From positions 307 through 26,397 of IMG/VR virus record IMGVR_UViG_3300030101_004043: 26,091 nt of DNA, one strand, 5' to 3'. Positions 1 to 7,508 of this stretch are shown here, piece after piece (within the stretch, counting starts at the first letter, position 1; the number at the start of each line of letters is the position of its first letter). Below the pieces are notes generated by a model, which was not told the origin of the DNA, did not search any database, and saw only the letters and a list, made by a program, of their open reading frames with translations. Source of the stretch: a virus. The translations under genes and the position numbers were made by a program.

Positions 1-246
1 CGGTAGTGTATGTGCTCCAGCAAACACATTAGGAGCTGTTACGTGAACATCTCTTCTAATATGTGCCTCTGTTGTTTCTGTTTCAGGATTGTCAATATCA
101 GCCTGACACTCCTCATGTGAATCATATTCTTGACCTGTTTTAGTGTTTGTGATGGTGGTTTCTACTTTAGCACTGTAAACAGGGACTTTTTCACCATCAA
201 TCATGTCATAACGCAAGATTTTAGGTTCGTCTACAATTTTCGCCAT
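1..246 (-). CDS. Conserved-type phage protein, 3' end cut by window edge
   Basis: An open frame of 82 codons starts with ATG at 246 (MAKIVDEPKILRYDM...) and runs off the left edge without a stop. The visible part is acidic and beta-strand-like, with the segments MIDGEKVPVYSAKVETTI and KTGQEYDSHEECQADI. No catalytic motif or membrane segment is visible. There is no clear Shine-Dalgarno. The 39 bases separating it from the oxygenase gene upstream in transcription contain a small CTATA-gttt-TATAG dyad just before the start. Its place at the end of the tail/virion block suggests a late protein, but I do not recognise its function. Confidence 0.7.
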   Translation of the reverse strand, partial: MAKIVDEPKILRYDMIDGEKVPVYSAKVETTITNTKTGQEYDSHEECQADIDNPETETTEAHIRRDVHVTAPNVFAGAHTLP

Positions 247-285
247 ACTATAGTTTTATAGGCGAAAAACTAATAAATCAACCGA

Positions 286-873
286 TTATTGAAAACCTAT
301 ATTACCTGAAATTGATATTCTATATTCATCAGAAGTATAAAAAGGATAGACTTGATGATTCAAAGATGCAGGAAATAATGCCATTTTACCTTCCCATTCT
401 TTATCAGCGGGAATTGCGTGAGACACGATTTGCCCCATATCATTATTCATTATGAAAACAAAATGTCCTGCTCTTATTTCATCTTCTTTCATGTGAGGAA
501 ACCTAGCTTTTTCATCAGCCATGTTAAAAGGAATTTTTTGCCAAATGACAAAACTAAACAAACCGTCATGCACATGAATAGGATTGAACTCATGTTTACC
601 TTGATAATTTACCCAGAGATTGTGTAGCTCTAAATGAAATTTTTTAGTTTTATGCATACCACTTATTCTAGCGTAATAACCAGGATATTTATCAAAATGT
701 GCTTGTATACACTTGTCAATTAAAGGCCAAACGACAGGTTTACCTTCTGGTATCATAAATTCTTTTTGAATATTACCTGCTAAATCGTGATTTGCTTTTT
801 CGGTATGTTTTTTATTAATTACTTCGTCTAGTTTTTTTGTTATGTCATCAGGGACACTTGTTATTAAATACAT
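286..873 (-). CDS. 2OG-Fe(II) oxygenase-like protein (prolyl-hydroxylase type)
   Basis: 195 residues, a full-length single-domain protein of the small 2-oxoglutarate/Fe(II) oxygenase family common near tail genes of marine phages. Seen in the sequence: a beta-strand block LHNLWVNYQGKHEFNPIHVH followed by D103 (H100, H102 and D103 supply the N-terminal metal-ligand cluster), then F168-P-A-S-L-N-H173 as the distal histidine and R185 in EYRISISGNIGF as the expected 2-oxoglutarate salt-bridge residue. Such enzymes hydroxylate proteins or small molecules; the substrate is unknown here. The start ATG at 873 overlaps the TAA of the upstream gene (TAATG), indicating coupled translation. It lies apart from the oxygenase/glycosyltransferase cassette at 3240-5784, separated by three virion-type genes. 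Confidence 0.8.
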   Translation of the reverse strand: MYLITSVPDDITKKLDEVINKKHTEKANHDLAGNIQKEFMIPEGKPVVWPLIDKCIQAHFDKYPGYYARISGMHKTKKFHLELHNLWVNYQGKHEFNPIHVHDGLFSFVIWQKIPFNMADEKARFPHMKEDEIRAGHFVFIMNNDMGQIVSHAIPADKEWEGKMALFPASLNHQVYPFYTSDEYRISISGNIGFQ

Positions 874-1229
874 TATTGTTGTTGTTTGACCTCTAATAAA
901 GATACTTCTATCATCGCTCTTGATGCTGCGTTCGCTTGCACTTTCATTTTGTCTCCTTCTTGATACACCATACTCGTGCTTATAGTATTTGTGTCAGATG
1001 CTGATACATCTACTTGAAATATTTGAAAATCAGCAGAACCATCATGATGATCAATATTTACTGTCACGGCACTAGAACCATCATAATTATGTGTATTAAT
1101 AGATTTAACTATAAATGTTGACACAGGTGTTGGCGGTGTTGCTGCGACATTAGCCGTAGGCACCGTGAATACAGTTGTTAAATCCGTTGTTGTTAGATTT
1201 GCAATAAATCTTTTAAAAACGTCAGCCAT
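873..1229 (-). CDS. Small virion-associated protein, beta-rich (function unknown)
   Basis: 118 residues, rich in Thr, Val and Ala with alternating beta-strand pattern, no signal peptide or membrane segment. The C-terminal pattern (MVYQEGDKMKVQANAASRAM then IEVSLLEV) resembles small beta-sandwich head or tail surface proteins of marine phages. This is remembered similarity, not a search result. It ends in three glutamines whose last codons run into the ATG of the next gene. It overlaps the preceding 57-residue gene by 8 bases. It sits directly downstream of the gp10-like tail gene, so a structural role is likely. Confidence 0.65.
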   Translation of the reverse strand: MADVFKRFIANLTTTDLTTVFTVPTANVAATPPTPVSTFIVKSINTHNYDGSSAVTVNIDHHDGSADFQIFQVDVSASDTNTISTSMVYQEGDKMKVQANAASRAMIEVSLLEVKQQQ

Positions 1230-1395
1230 TATTTAAAAACCACGATCTTCTTGTGGATTCCTCTTGTGTGTCTTGAGTATATTGAGTATTTAATTGTTGA
1301 ACAAGTTCTTCCAACTGTCTAATTAGTTCTGCTTGTTGTTCTCTTTGATATTCATCTCTAGGATCAGGGAATCTTGTTAAAGTTAGTTTTGCCAT
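1222..1395 (-). CDS. Small conserved phage protein, helical
   Basis: 57 residues from ATG at 1395 (MAKLTLTRFPDPRDEYQREQ). A longer frame reaching 1446 exists, but the ATG at 1395 forms a TAATG overlap with the stop of the upstream tail gene, so I take 1395 as the start. The middle (residues about 17-40) is Gln/Glu/Leu-rich and probably helical or coiled coil. The C-terminus reads EESTRRSWFLNNG, a motif I remember from small proteins next to tail genes of marine phages. Function unknown; possibly a small tail component or assembly factor. Confidence 0.7.
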   Translation of the reverse strand: MAKLTLTRFPDPRDEYQREQQAELIRQLEELVQQLNTQYTQDTQEESTRRSWFLNNG

Positions 1396-3221
1396 TATCT
1401 TCTGCCGTCTGGTTGTATGTCGAATCTTTGTGTTCCTAATCTCCAAGCTGTGCCGGTTGTGTTAGAAACAACATTAACTGTAAACTCTCTACCTCTTCCA
1501 CGCAAACTTACAAACTCTGTAGCGTCAGTAAAGGTCGCTGTTTTAATAGTGCTTGTGCTAGTGTTTGGATAATTTTTAAACTCAAGCTTTGCATTTAAAG
1601 TTCCCTCTTGATTCTGCACGTCAGGTATGAGTTTTTGCACAAACAACATATCATTACCGTCTCCTATTTCTACTGATCCAGACTTAACAAAAGCAATCAT
1701 GGCTTCACCATCTGCATCATTGCCTGTTTCATGTAAAAACATTTGAGTTGCTCCATCTGTTAATCCTAAAATTGTTTCATTGTTGGCTGTGGTCGTTGGT
1801 AAGTAGTCAGAGGCTACAGGATTTTCGTACACTTCTCTATCAATCCAAGTCGTTCTATCTAAAGTTCCTATCCACCAAGTTTGCTCTAAATAATTGTATG
1901 CCACTACTGCGTTGATAGTGTCAGATCCTGTTCTAGGATAAAACCACATTATTTCATTGAACTCACCATTGTGCCCTGCAAAAGCATTTTCTGCTCCCGT
2001 TATATTAATATTATTAAAAACAAATTGTTCCACGGTGCAAGGTAGTTTTTTAACTGTACCATCGAATAGAAAGAATGAGTCTTGGGACATCCAATAGGCG
2101 ACACCATTTAAATCAAGTCCTGCGTGAATACCTATGATACCACAGTTTTGACCTAGTTGTCGTAGTCCAAAAGTAAATGGTGGTCCAATAAATTGCATAG
2201 AATGTAATGATGTATCTGTCCATACAAGTATCTGACCTCTTGATCGCTCTGCGGCTACGATACGTGATCCGTCAGCAATACGAAGTGAGCCTGCTGTATT
2301 TTCAGCGGTTGGTTGATACGTAGTAATATTTTCCTGATCAGAAAATCTAATTAATAAATCATCCTGCGAGCCTGTTGTTCCAATCGTATTTTCTGTGCCC
2401 ATAAATACTAAATGTCTATCGGGTGTTGATACTAAGCTTAATCGTGAGGCAGTTGGTGCTCCTGATATTGCTGTAGCTCTTGTGCTAACACCAGAAGACG
2501 TATCCCATTGAAAGGCGCCACCATTTAAAACTGTTGCAATTAAATCTTCACCGAAGTTATCTAGTGACCATTGTCTTGCTTCTAATGTTACATTGGATGT
2601 AGTTGAGGGCGATCCCCAACCTCCTGCGCCCCAAGTATCTGTGCCCCAACCGAAAGCTGAAGTGGATATCTCAGGACCGATTGATATTTGATATTTAGCA
2701 TTACCTGTTCCTCCACCTCCTGATGTAGAACCTGAGGCTGCGCTTGTGTGAGTCACCACATAAGCATCACTGTTTGCGACCGAAGTAATCTCAAATTCTT
2801 TGTTCATGTCTAATCCATCAATTGCTGAAAAAGAATCAAAAGTCACAAAATCACCTTTTTGTGCGCCATGTGATGTATCAGTAACAACCACTGAGACTGT
2901 AGCATTGGTGGTGAAAGGATTGGTTAAAGCCTGTGTTTCTCTTATAGGAGTGATGTCATAAGCCAGACCCTCCTCTATAACGTAAAGTTTTCTATCAGTC
3001 CCTACAGCATTATATCTCGTGCCATCTAAAGCGACCCAAGCATGTTGATCACGTGCAACCCCCACCAAAGTGGTTGAGATAAACTTCTCCCACCCTTTTA
3101 TCTTTTGTGGCAATCCTTGAAAAAAGCGTACGTTATCACCGTCTGTCCACTTGCCTTCGCCTGTGTAGTCGGTTACTTCTTTATTGATGCCGGGTGCTGG
3201 TCTAAAATTAACTAATGGCAT
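1395..3221 (-). CDS. Tail/nozzle-type structural protein, P22 gp10-like (probable)
   Basis: 608 residues. The start MPLVNFRPAPGINKEVTDYT followed by GKWTDGDNVRFFQGLPQKIK is characteristic of a widespread phage tail family placed near connector genes. Repeated aromatic beta-blade-like segments follow (WVALDGTRYNAVGTDRKLYV, GAFQWDTSSGV, GVAYWMSQDSFFLFDGTV, NYLEQTWWIGTLDRTTWIDR), consistent with a beta-propeller like the P22 packaged-DNA stabilisation protein gp10. A Gly/Ser linker (ASGSTSGGGGTGN) lies near residue 170. The fold assignment is an inference from pattern. No strong Shine-Dalgarno precedes the ATG. The gene follows the glycosyltransferase by 18 bases, and its stop is coupled to the next small gene. 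Confidence 0.7.
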   Translation of the reverse strand: MPLVNFRPAPGINKEVTDYTGEGKWTDGDNVRFFQGLPQKIKGWEKFISTTLVGVARDQHAWVALDGTRYNAVGTDRKLYVIEEGLAYDITPIRETQALTNPFTTNATVSVVVTDTSHGAQKGDFVTFDSFSAIDGLDMNKEFEITSVANSDAYVVTHTSAASGSTSGGGGTGNAKYQISIGPEISTSAFGWGTDTWGAGGWGSPSTTSNVTLEARQWSLDNFGEDLIATVLNGGAFQWDTSSGVSTRATAISGAPTASRLSLVSTPDRHLVFMGTENTIGTTGSQDDLLIRFSDQENITTYQPTAENTAGSLRIADGSRIVAAERSRGQILVWTDTSLHSMQFIGPPFTFGLRQLGQNCGIIGIHAGLDLNGVAYWMSQDSFFLFDGTVKKLPCTVEQFVFNNINITGAENAFAGHNGEFNEIMWFYPRTGSDTINAVVAYNYLEQTWWIGTLDRTTWIDREVYENPVASDYLPTTTANNETILGLTDGATQMFLHETGNDADGEAMIAFVKSGSVEIGDGNDMLFVQKLIPDVQNQEGTLNAKLEFKNYPNTSTSTIKTATFTDATEFVSLRGRGREFTVNVVSNTTGTAWRLGTQRFDIQPDGRR

Positions 3222-3239
3222 TGTGCCAATATATATAAA

Positions 3240-4040
3240 TTAGTCTTTTTTAGCAACTAAAGACCCAACATGTCCTCTAAATGCTCTATTACCAAAATGC
3301 GTTAATGGCATCGCTAAATCTGCCCATATCTCTCCATCACACTCTTGCCATAGTCTTGAAAAATAATAGTCTTCTGATAAGTATCTAATCTGTCCTTTAG
3401 TTTCATAAGGTCCAACGGCAAATAAATCATAACAATTATCAGAACTATAAGATAGACCATTTACTATCTGATCAGATTTATATTTACGTTCTGGAAACTT
3501 TTTCATCATTGTACGAAACACTTCTCTTTTAACTAGCATCATACCTGTAGCTGCTTCATTAACTCTAAAAAAACCGTTCTCTCCTTTTATTAATTCTGGA
3601 TTATCAAAATTAACATTATATCCTAAGGCTCTGGCCTCTAACTCATCTAGGGGCACGTTAGGATCTTCTTCTAATATTTTTTTTACTTTTTCTAAGTAAA
3701 TATGTTTTCTAGGGTAAATGCCACAAACAATATCTTTATCGGCGCATAATAATCTTTCAATGTTTTGCCAATGAAAACCTATATCAGCATCAATAAATAA
3801 TAAGTGAGTAGCTGCAAAATCTGTTTGGTCTAACATCATAGAAACAATAGTGTTACGTGCTCTTGTTATTAAACTTTCATTACCCATAGTTTGTACCCTC
3901 ATTTTAATACCACTATTTGCAGTCCAGTTTTGTATTTCTAACAATCCATGCAAGGTAGCCTCCGATAGCATTCCACCATACATAGGCATACCTAAAAATA
4001 TTTTAAAATTCTTATCTTTTAATTCTTCTGGCTTTATCAT
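3240..4040 (-). CDS. GT-A-fold glycosyltransferase-like protein
   Basis: 266 residues. Seen: an N-terminal Rossmann-like strand (FKIFLGMPMYGGMLSEATL, about 12-30), R60-A-R-N-T in the nucleotide-binding region, and the metal-binding DxD motif in HLLFIDADIGFHW (D84, D86). C-terminal acidic and histidine residues typical of GT-A enzymes follow (LSEDYYFSRLW with E223/D224, THFG with H248). No membrane segment, so it is cytoplasmic. It would transfer a sugar from a nucleotide donor; the acceptor is unknown. The start overlaps the stop of the preceding 2OG-Fe(II) oxygenase gene by ATGA. That coupling suggests sequential action: hydroxylation, then glycosylation of a virion or host target. DNA here is visibly more AT-rich than the capsid region. 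Confidence 0.75.
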   Translation of the reverse strand: MIKPEELKDKNFKIFLGMPMYGGMLSEATLHGLLEIQNWTANSGIKMRVQTMGNESLITRARNTIVSMMLDQTDFAATHLLFIDADIGFHWQNIERLLCADKDIVCGIYPRKHIYLEKVKKILEEDPNVPLDELEARALGYNVNFDNPELIKGENGFFRVNEAATGMMLVKREVFRTMMKKFPERKYKSDQIVNGLSYSSDNCYDLFAVGPYETKGQIRYLSEDYYFSRLWQECDGEIWADLAMPLTHFGNRAFRGHVGSLVAKKD

Positions 4041-4648
4041 TTGTTTTCTCTTAATTTATAGGGCTCTTCAAAACTATACCACCCTGTCAAAATATATTTT
4101 TCACTTTTTTCAGATATCATTCCTCGGTGAGTGTGTGTCCAACCAGCAGGCCAAATTAAAGTAAGTCCTTGTTCAGCACTATTTTGTATGTTTGGATATT
4201 CTTTAAATTCTGTGCCAGCATTTTCAACATCATTTAAATATGTCATAAAAACTAAATGTCTGTGGTAACTATTTAAATTACCAGTATTTTCAAAATGCCA
4301 CTCTTTAAATCCTTGATTAGGCTCATAATATTGAAGATTAAAATCTGTCATAATATTAAATCTTTCCGTTAATCCTGAATTTGGATATTTTTTTATGTAT
4401 TGTTCAAGCATACTTTGAAGTAATGCTCTGTATAATCCTATTATATTATCAAAGTTTCCAGAGGATATACTTAAATCTGTGCTCTTTTTAAAATTTTCAT
4501 TTATACCTCCTAATGTTTTTCCTGGGACGGCATATTTTTTATTATAATTAAAATAATCAATTAATTCTTCACAAACATTTTTTTCTATGTACCACCCTCC
4601 AAAAAATGTGCTTGAGTCAAAATGTTTTTCTTTTATTTGAAATTTCAT
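4037..4648 (-). CDS. 2OG-Fe(II) oxygenase-like protein
   Basis: 203 residues from ATG at 4648; a frame reaching 4675 is open, but the 4648 start gives a TAATG junction with the upstream oxygenase stop. Fe-binding candidates are H118 and E120 in KEWHFENTG and H172/H174 in WTHTHRG; K184 in SEKYILTGWYSF may bind 2-oxoglutarate. The strand pattern HLVFMTYLNDVENAGTEF is typical of phage prolyl-hydroxylase-like proteins. The first acidic ligand is Glu rather than the usual Asp, which I also remember from related phage proteins. Middle gene of the coupled oxygenase-oxygenase-glycosyltransferase cassette. Substrate unknown. Confidence 0.8.
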   Translation of the reverse strand: MKFQIKEKHFDSSTFFGGWYIEKNVCEELIDYFNYNKKYAVPGKTLGGINENFKKSTDLSISSGNFDNIIGLYRALLQSMLEQYIKKYPNSGLTERFNIMTDFNLQYYEPNQGFKEWHFENTGNLNSYHRHLVFMTYLNDVENAGTEFKEYPNIQNSAEQGLTLIWPAGWTHTHRGMISEKSEKYILTGWYSFEEPYKLRENK

Positions 4649-5784
4649 TATTTTAAATAAGGGCCCGCTAACCAAGCTACGATTGATCTTCTTGTACCAC
4701 TAATAATAGGTTCAACGCCATGAAGTAAAAAAGAAGGAAAAATAATTACATTTCCAGAGCTAGTATCAGGATAAATTTTATCTCTGCCTAGTTTTAGATA
4801 AAGTCTTCCTCCCTCATAGTCATCATTTAAGAAAGCGATAATTGTTAATTTTCGCATCTCATTTTCATTCTCAAATGATCTGTCAAAACGAGAATCTATA
4901 TGATCAGTAAATACACCATCTTTATCATAACGAAGATATTCACATTGATTACAATGTGTAACATTAAATTTCCACTGTTCATTATTTGCAGCTAATCCTA
5001 TACCTGTTAAAGTCGCCCCTATACCTCTATCTGTAAAAGTTAATATTTTTTTTGTATCTCTTATTGTTCTATCTAAAACATTTCCAATTAATAAAGCATC
5101 AATTGCCACCTCTTCATAATTTTTTTCAAATTGTTCTATTATTTTTTTACAAGAACCTTGTGAAAAAGAATTTCTTTGTATTAAAAAAATATCTCTTTTA
5201 TCTTCATTAACTTTATGATGAGCAAGTTTTCTTCTTTTATCAAATTTCCATTCTTTATTAGGTCCATCTGCATCAACATAGTGTACAAAAACCTGTGCCT
5301 GCCACTGACCTTCAACATACTTTTCTCTCCAATGAAATATTTGCTCTCCTTTGTAAATGACCGCATCTCCCACATTCATATTTATTTGTTTGGCATCACT
5401 TTTATCTAGATTATTACCAACATAGATAGGCCATTGCCCGCCTTCAAAACCTAAAGTAATTGTTGCACTTATTTCACAAGCTGGTCTATCCTTATGTATT
5501 TTTAATTCATCACCGGGAGCATACCATCTAGCATATGCGTAAGTAGGATATAGTTTTTTACCTGTGACGGTTTGCATGTGAGGAGTTAACTGTTCTAAAA
5601 GAGAATCAAATAAAGGAGTGTGCCCCAGAGATAGAGAAAGAGGACATTGAGGATCTTTTTTACAAAGTCCTTGATCAATTAGTTTTTTAAATTCTGCAAC
5701 GTATTGTTGACAATTTTCATTGTCTAAAAATTCATTTAAGTAAACATAATTATTTTCTTGAAAAAATAATTTCTTTTCTTCCAT
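4648..5784 (-). CDS. Tandem (two-domain) 2OG-Fe(II) oxygenase
   Basis: 378 residues carrying two oxygenase domains. Domain 1 (about 1-175) has H97-K-D99 in LKIHKDRPACEISATI, a distal H151 in EQIFHWREKY, and WQAQVFVHYVDADGP. Domain 2 (about 195-378) has H295-I-D297 in FTDHIDSRFD, distal H355 in FLLHGVEPI, and R365/R366 in SGTRRSIVAWLAGP, the classic prolyl-4-hydroxylase arrangement with NDDYEGGRLYL before it. Both metal triads appear intact, so both halves may be active. Start ATG at 5784 has no good Shine-Dalgarno; the AT-rich 48-base leader contains a TATAAT-like box on the minus strand, so the cassette may have its own promoter. Its stop is fused to the next oxygenase start. Confidence 0.8.
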   Translation of the reverse strand: MEEKKLFFQENNYVYLNEFLDNENCQQYVAEFKKLIDQGLCKKDPQCPLSLSLGHTPLFDSLLEQLTPHMQTVTGKKLYPTYAYARWYAPGDELKIHKDRPACEISATITLGFEGGQWPIYVGNNLDKSDAKQINMNVGDAVIYKGEQIFHWREKYVEGQWQAQVFVHYVDADGPNKEWKFDKRRKLAHHKVNEDKRDIFLIQRNSFSQGSCKKIIEQFEKNYEEVAIDALLIGNVLDRTIRDTKKILTFTDRGIGATLTGIGLAANNEQWKFNVTHCNQCEYLRYDKDGVFTDHIDSRFDRSFENENEMRKLTIIAFLNDDYEGGRLYLKLGRDKIYPDTSSGNVIIFPSFLLHGVEPIISGTRRSIVAWLAGPYLK

Positions 5785-5832
5785 TCTAAATAAGAATTTA
5801 TCTTAACAAATTATAAATGTAAAGGATATTTA

Positions 5833-6105
5833 CTATGAAGGATAATCTGCATTAACTAGTTGTTTGATTGTCGAATCAGAAGTGTCATAATAATACGCAC
5901 TGGTATTGACTGATGTATTGCAGTCGACCCACAATAAAGCTGTTGGGTTTACTTCAAACTCATTTTCTTCAATCTGACAAATTCTTGCAGAGTTAGGAAT
6001 AACTTCCTTAACTGGGTAATGAGTATCAACTCCATCCACAGTTTTTGTAGTCCAACTAGCTATTCTAAGTAAATCTGTTGATTGTAAATCTATTAAAGCT
6101 TTCAT
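5833..6105 (-). CDS. Small conserved phage protein (fibre-associated?)
   Basis: 90 residues, MKALIDLQSTDLLRIASWTT at the start. The core (EVIPNSARICQIEENEFEVN, then ALLWVDCNTS) resembles short beta-rich proteins that I remember beside fibre genes in marine phages, with the aromatic/acidic C-terminal half TSAYYYDTSDSTIKQL. No membrane segment. It lies one base downstream of the glycine-rich fibre stop, so the two are probably co-translated. It might be a fibre chaperone or a small tail component; no function can be read from the sequence. Confidence 0.65.
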   Translation of the reverse strand: MKALIDLQSTDLLRIASWTTKTVDGVDTHYPVKEVIPNSARICQIEENEFEVNPTALLWVDCNTSVNTSAYYYDTSDSTIKQLVNADYPS

Positions 6106-6106
6106 G

Positions 6107-7456
6107 TTAACTTAAATACTCCTCTACTAAAACAAAACCATCTCCGCCAGGACCACCAGAAGTTCCACCAGCATTAACTCGACCTGCTGCTCCACCTCCA
6201 GAACCAGCTATTCCAGTCTTACCATTAGAAGCAGGAGCGGCTATTTCGTCTTCGCCTTGTGCTCCACCTTGAGCATATAAACTACCACCACCTTGAGGAT
6301 ATCTTCGAGAGTGCCCACCTGTGATTCCATCTTGGTTGTAATCACCACCAGAACCAGATCCACCTGCACCGCCATCTGATCTACCGCCAGGTTGTGCTCC
6401 TACTCCAGCGCCACCACCAGTAGCAGAGCAAAAAGAACCAAAACTGGAAGTTGATCCATTATTACCATTATTACCGTTAGTGTTACCACCGTTACCCCCG
6501 TTACCACCACTACCAACAGTGACTGAAACAGGTCCCGGAATACTGGAAACAGGAATGGCTTCGATTGCGGCACCGCCACCACCACCACCGCCTGGAAATT
6601 CATTTGTTGAAGATCCACCTGCACCGCCACCACCACCTTGAACAGTGACTTTTACACTTTTTAAAGAAGCGGGAGGTGAATATGTGCCGGGGCTATTAAA
6701 GACAACTAAATTGTATCCACCAAAACCAGCAGCAGCAGCAAATTCAAGCGCTGATCCACCAGAGTTAACTGTTAAAACTTCTCCAGCAGAACCAAGAGAA
6801 GTTAAACCTGTACCACCTTTACTTGTTGGTACGGTTGGTAATCGAGCATCTGCTAAAGTTCCTGAGGCAATGTTAGTTGCATTTAAATCTGTCAAAGCAG
6901 ATCCGTTAAGTGCGGGTAAAGTTGCAGGGAATCTTGCGTCAGGTAAAGTTCCTGAAGCAACATTACTTGCATTTAAATTTGTTAAATTAGCACCAGAAAC
7001 TTGTGGAAGTGTTCCAGTTTGAGAACCTAGATCTGTAGATGATGCAATCTCTACATTAAAATTCGAAGAGCCATCACAATATACGGTTGTCTTTGCGCCT
7101 TGTGTAATTTGTGTACCATTAGCTGTATGCCCTGTAGCTGCAATTGTTAAGGTTTGTGAACCTGTAGTATTATTAAAAAAAGTATAATTACTTTCAACAG
7201 CAGGAATAAATACGACAATATCTCCTGTAAGAGCACCAGTGAGTTCAATTACTTTATTTGACGCCTCCGCAGTGTCTGAAGCATTAGCTGTTGTAAGAGT
7301 AATATTAGCAGAACCCGCAACTGATTTAGATAAATAACCTGCTGAAAAAGCATCAATAACATCTAAATTGTTGTTGGTATTTGTACCCCATGTATTGGCA
7401 TTAGCGCCAGTAGCCATGAGTTCTAGTTTAAGTCTATCTGAAAATGTGCTTGCCAT
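6107..7456 (-). CDS. Tail fibre / receptor-binding protein with glycine-rich tip
   Basis: 449 residues. The N-terminal part (about 1-140, MASTFSDRLKLELMATGANA, then NTWGTNTNNNLDVIDAF) is a virion-attachment type domain found in many marine phage fibres. Two near-identical shaft repeats follow at about 149-176 and 180-207, pattern LPxxxGxxLTxLNAxNxASGTL, then a GGTGLTSLGSAGEVL hinge (214-228). The C-terminal domain (about 270-449) is packed with polyglycine stretches (QGGGGGAGG, PGGGGGGGAAI, GSGGNGGNGGN) and ends GDGFVLVEEYLS. It recalls polyglycine-sandwich adhesin tips of phage receptor-binding proteins. Shine-Dalgarno GAGG lies eight bases before the ATG. Likely determines host range. Confidence 0.8.
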   Translation of the reverse strand: MASTFSDRLKLELMATGANANTWGTNTNNNLDVIDAFSAGYLSKSVAGSANITLTTANASDTAEASNKVIELTGALTGDIVVFIPAVESNYTFFNNTTGSQTLTIAATGHTANGTQITQGAKTTVYCDGSSNFNVEIASSTDLGSQTGTLPQVSGANLTNLNASNVASGTLPDARFPATLPALNGSALTDLNATNIASGTLADARLPTVPTSKGGTGLTSLGSAGEVLTVNSGGSALEFAAAAGFGGYNLVVFNSPGTYSPPASLKSVKVTVQGGGGGAGGSSTNEFPGGGGGGGAAIEAIPVSSIPGPVSVTVGSGGNGGNGGNTNGNNGNNGSTSSFGSFCSATGGGAGVGAQPGGRSDGGAGGSGSGGDYNQDGITGGHSRRYPQGGGSLYAQGGAQGEDEIAAPASNGKTGIAGSGGGAAGRVNAGGTSGGPGGDGFVLVEEYLS

Positions 7457-7508
7457 GTTTTTACCTCATTAAAATATATCTTTTTTTGTTATTCGAGCAA
7501 CATTTTTT

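Noticed and set aside
1222-1446. Longer start of the 57-residue protein at 1446
   Set aside because: The extra 17 residues overlap the tail gene and the ATG at 1395 forms a clean TAATG junction.
5181-5409. Alternative frames of about 64 codons on both strands inside the double oxygenase
   Set aside because: AT-rich shadow frames with no ribosome site; the oxygenase frame carries the intact catalytic motifs.
6120-6660. Dense CCACCA/GGTGGT repeats suggestive of a CRISPR or minisatellite
   Set aside because: They encode polyglycine of the fibre tip, have no fixed period or spacers, and read in one frame.
6645-7022. Open plus-strand frame of about 125 codons
   Set aside because: It lies wholly opposite the fibre gene repeats and is a by-product of their Ala/Gly/Thr codon pattern; no ribosome site or recognisable protein pattern.
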